Source: Sulfurovum sp.
GTDB taxonomy: Bacteria > Campylobacterota > Campylobacteria > Campylobacterales > Sulfurovaceae
DNA length: 46,643 bases
Assembly: GCA_030949725.1 (NCBI GenBank)
Contig: JAUZSE010000022.1
Span: 1 to 46,643, forward strand
Reading direction: 5' to 3'
The notes beneath the pieces were generated by a model. The model did no database searches. It was not told the DNA's origin and saw only the letters and a program-made list of their open reading frames with translations. The position numbers and the translations under genes were made by a program. Positions 44,297 to 46,643 of this stretch are shown here, piece by piece (position 1 is the first letter of the stretch; every line of letters begins with the position of its first letter).

Positions 44297-45428
44297 TTGA
44301 ATATAGCTCAAAGATTTAAAAAGTTTCTCGGTTGGAGAAGCACCCCAAAACCACATATTACACTAAATGACGAATATTATGGTCATTTAGCCCCTTTCAG
44401 ACTCCCTTTCATACTCACTGTACTTGTAATGCTCATAGGCACTATGGGTTATATGGTTATTGATAATTTTCCTCTTATGGATGCCATCTACCAAACAGGT
44501 ATCACCTTTACCACTGTAGGTTTTGGAGAGATACAACCCATCTCTGATGCAGGTCGTATCTTTACTATCACACTGATTATCTTTGGTTTTGTCGTTTTTT
44601 CTATTGCCATAGGTATCATCGCAGAAGTCGTTAAAAAGGGTGAATTTCAAAAAACTGTCAAGGAGCGTAAAATGCTTTACGAAATCGCTAGACTCAAACA
44701 TCATTTTGTTGTCTGTTACCATAACGAATTTACTATACAGGTGACCAAACAACTCCGTGCAAGCCATATACCCTTTGTGGTCGTTGACCCACGTGAAGAC
44801 ATGGAAGAAATCGCTAAGAAGTATCACTATCCTTATTTTGTATCTGCCGAACCACATACAGAAGCAGGCATACTCAAATCACACCTCTCTTCTGCAAAAG
44901 GTGTCATTACGCTAGCAGACAATGTCGCAGACAACATTGCAACTATCGCATCTGCTAGACTCTACGAAAGAGAAATACACCGTACCCGTAAATTTCTAAT
45001 TATTGCCAATGCCAAAAGCCATGAAGATGATCAAAAACTCTTAAAACTAGGTGCAAATAAAGTAGTAACCGCCACCAAACTTATGGCACAACGTATCAAT
45101 GCTATGGCAGCAAGACCTGAGATGGAAAACCTCTTACAAGAATTTTTATACAAAAAAGATACGCCACTCGATATGGAAGAAGCCAGAGTATCTAAAGACA
45201 TCATGGCTCACACTCAAGAAAATAAAAGCAGCACATTTTAGAGATATAGCCAATGTAACGGTGGTCGGCATACGTCAAAAAGATGGTAAATTCATCCCTA
45301 TGCCCAAGGGTGATACCATCATTATGCCAGAATCTAAGCTTTTGCTTATTGGGACAGGCGAAGGTATCTATAAAGCAAAAAAAATCATTCGTAAAAAAGT
45401 AAAACCTGAGGAACTTAAATATGTTTAA
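44297..45428 (+). pseudogene. Kch-like K+ channel with TrkA domains (frameshifted)
   Basis: After correction, a 376-residue potassium channel with two membrane helices, the selectivity filter TTVGFGE between them, a TrkA-N domain (HFVVCYHNEFTIQVTKQL, a variant of the GxGxxG site in which the glycines are missing) and a TrkA-C domain (ANVTVVGIRQKDG, ESKLLLIGTGE). The two frames overlap at 45099-45241; one base too many in A4 at 45219-45222 is the likely break, since deleting it joins MAHTQE to IKAAHFRDIANVTVV. As written, translation stops at 45241 before TrkA-C. The TTG start has no strong ribosome site. argJ overlaps the end by 8 bp. Confidence 0.85.
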
Positions 45429-46632
45429 TATAACAAAGATAGAAAATGGCTTAGAAAATGTGCAAGGTTTCTTTTGTGGTGCTACAAATGTAGGTATGAG
45501 AACCAATCCTGCAAATTCAGGTGTTTCCGATATAGATGGAGATGTGGCTTTCATACGGTCTGAAATTCCCTGCGATATAGCATCAGTATTTACTTCTAAC
45601 ACTTTTCAAGCTGCACCCATCAAACACTTTAAGAAGTATCCTAAAGATTTTCAAACCGATTTTGTATTGATCAATGCGAAAAATGCCAATGCAATGACGG
45701 GAGAAAAAGGCATAGAAGATATAGAGTCCATTATGTCCACTTTAGCAAAAACACAAAATGTACTTAATCCTGTGATGTCTTCAACTGGTGTGATAGGATA
45801 TTGTTTACCTATAGACAAAATCACTTCTGCTTTTGAAACTTTAGACTTTAATGCCAAAAATTCTCACCATGCTGCGCGTGCCATCATGACAACCGATAGT
45901 TTCAAAAAAGAGTTAGCCTACAAAGTGGAACTAGACAATGGCGAACACTTTAACATCGCAGCCATCTGCAAGGGTGCAGGTATGATCAACCCTGCTATGG
46001 CTACGATGCTCTGTTTTGTCATCACAGATGCGGACATCCCCAAATCTGATATGGATGAGATACTTAGTATCGCAACAGAAGGCTCGTTTAACCGCATTTC
46101 TGTAGATGGAGACACGTCTACCAATGACACGGTCATGTTACTTGCAAATAAAACCAGTGGTAATTACCATAAACAAGCCTTCCAAGAAGCCTTAAACAAG
46201 ATTATGTTTGAACTGGCAATGCTCATACTCAAAGATGGTGAGGGGGCAAATAAACTTGTTGCTTTTGAAGTCACTGGTGCCAAAAGTGAAGAAGAAGCAA
46301 AAAAAGCATCTATGGCACTAAGCAATTCTCTTCTTGTAAAAACTGCCCTCTTTGGTGAAGACCCAAACTGGGGACGTATAGCCTCAACCATAGGTGCATC
46401 GGGTATAGCCTGTGATGATGAAACACTGACCATACACTATGATGATTTACTTATCTATTCTAGTGCATTTAGAGAACTTGACACTATCAGAGAAACTAAA
46501 GCCTATGCTATTATGAAACAAGAATCATTTAAAGTCACTTGCGACATAGGCTTAGGTGATGCTTCTTATACCTCTTATGGTTGTGACTTGTCTTATGAGT
46601 ATGTAAAGATTAATGCTGAGTATCGGACTTAA
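45421..46632 (+). CDS. argJ: Bifunctional glutamate N-acetyltransferase/N-acetylglutamate synthase
   Basis: ArgJ recycles the acetyl group in arginine biosynthesis. The 403-residue precursor cuts itself at the Thr in KGAGMINPAMATMLCFVITD to form alpha and beta chains. Other family stretches are NAKNANAMTGEKGIEDIES, RISVDGDTSTNDTVMLLAN and EDPNWGRIASTIGASG. The start overlaps the end of the channel gene. A further ATG at 46632, overlapping the argJ stop (TAATG), opens MREA and may be the next gene, cut by the window edge. Confidence 0.95.
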   Translation: MFNITKIENGLENVQGFFCGATNVGMRTNPANSGVSDIDGDVAFIRSEIPCDIASVFTSNTFQAAPIKHFKKYPKDFQTDFVLINAKNANAMTGEKGIEDIESIMSTLAKTQNVLNPVMSSTGVIGYCLPIDKITSAFETLDFNAKNSHHAARAIMTTDSFKKELAYKVELDNGEHFNIAAICKGAGMINPAMATMLCFVITDADIPKSDMDEILSIATEGSFNRISVDGDTSTNDTVMLLANKTSGNYHKQAFQEALNKIMFELAMLILKDGEGANKLVAFEVTGAKSEEEAKKASMALSNSLLVKTALFGEDPNWGRIASTIGASGIACDDETLTIHYDDLLIYSSAFRELDTIRETKAYAIMKQESFKVTCDIGLGDASYTSYGCDLSYEYVKINAEYRT

Positions 46633-46643
46633 TGAGAGAAGCT

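Noticed and set aside
1..46643. CRISPR array, tRNA or rRNA genes
   Set aside because: I saw no regular direct repeats with unique spacers and no tRNA-like cloverleaf or rRNA sequence; a dedicated scan would be more sensitive.

Overview
The window reads as an AT-rich chromosomal stretch of a Campylobacterota bacterium, most like Sulfurovum or a relative. The taxonomic call is inference from gene content: a PgbA-type N-terminal domain protein, a Csd3-like M23 peptidase, an EI24 protein, a short ComEC without a beta-lactamase domain, a pseudopilin gene next to priA, and the uvrB, ppk1, argJ and rpmB sequences. I saw no tRNA, rRNA or CRISPR array.

Layout. (1) 1-14494 is a diverged tandem duplication of rpsI-rplM / alr / aguA-aguB / 3' end of an M43 metalloprotease gene. 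Copy 2 (10095-14494) is compact. Copy 1 (1-10094) carries about 5.8 kb of extra DNA between rplM and alr. This holds an IS66-family element (1234-4417, 8-bp target duplication) with an IS4-related element nested inside its transposase gene (2555-4004, 6-bp target duplication), two small lipoprotein genes, an HTH regulator, and remains of two MNT/HEPN toxin-antitoxin modules. (2) 14353-26475 is core genome: metalloprotease, NUDIX hydrolase, M23 peptidase, PgbA-like protein, GlcD-type oxidase, YihY, ComEC, DnaB, IspG, PriA and a pseudopilin. (3) 26609-35066 is a surface-glycan operon: a membrane-anchored GT2 glycosyltransferase, a hexapeptide acyltransferase, an SMR-type small membrane protein, a multi-TM protein, the WecE aminotransferase and a DUF6044-like membrane protein. 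It is interrupted by a second copy of the IS4-related element, a broken 5' fragment of a second wecE, and an apparently intact MNT/HEPN pair. (4) 35100-46632 is core genome: pilin (with a decayed relic beside it), two small division-protein-like genes, uvrB, ppk1, gamma-carbonic anhydrase, EI24, a DnaQ-type exonuclease, trpF, rpe, rpmB, a K+ channel/TrkA protein and argJ.

How the genes work together. AguA and AguB turn agmatine into putrescine through N-carbamoylputrescine, and both are duplicated. The glycan operon looks like a Gtr-type three-step decoration system (undecaprenyl-phosphate glycosyltransferase, small flippase, polytopic transferases) supplied with an aminodeoxy sugar by WecE and probably acylated by the hexapeptide enzyme. 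That is inference.

Quality caveat. At least eight genes carry one- or two-base frameshifts (rpsI copy 2, aguA copy 1, both IS4-related transposases, the M43 protease, the NUDIX hydrolase, priA, the K+ channel), nearly all in homopolymer runs. Sequencing or assembly error is at least as likely as gene decay for these. By contrast, the in-frame UGA in both aguB copies and the UAG plus lost start codon in the MNT pseudogene are substitutions and look real.
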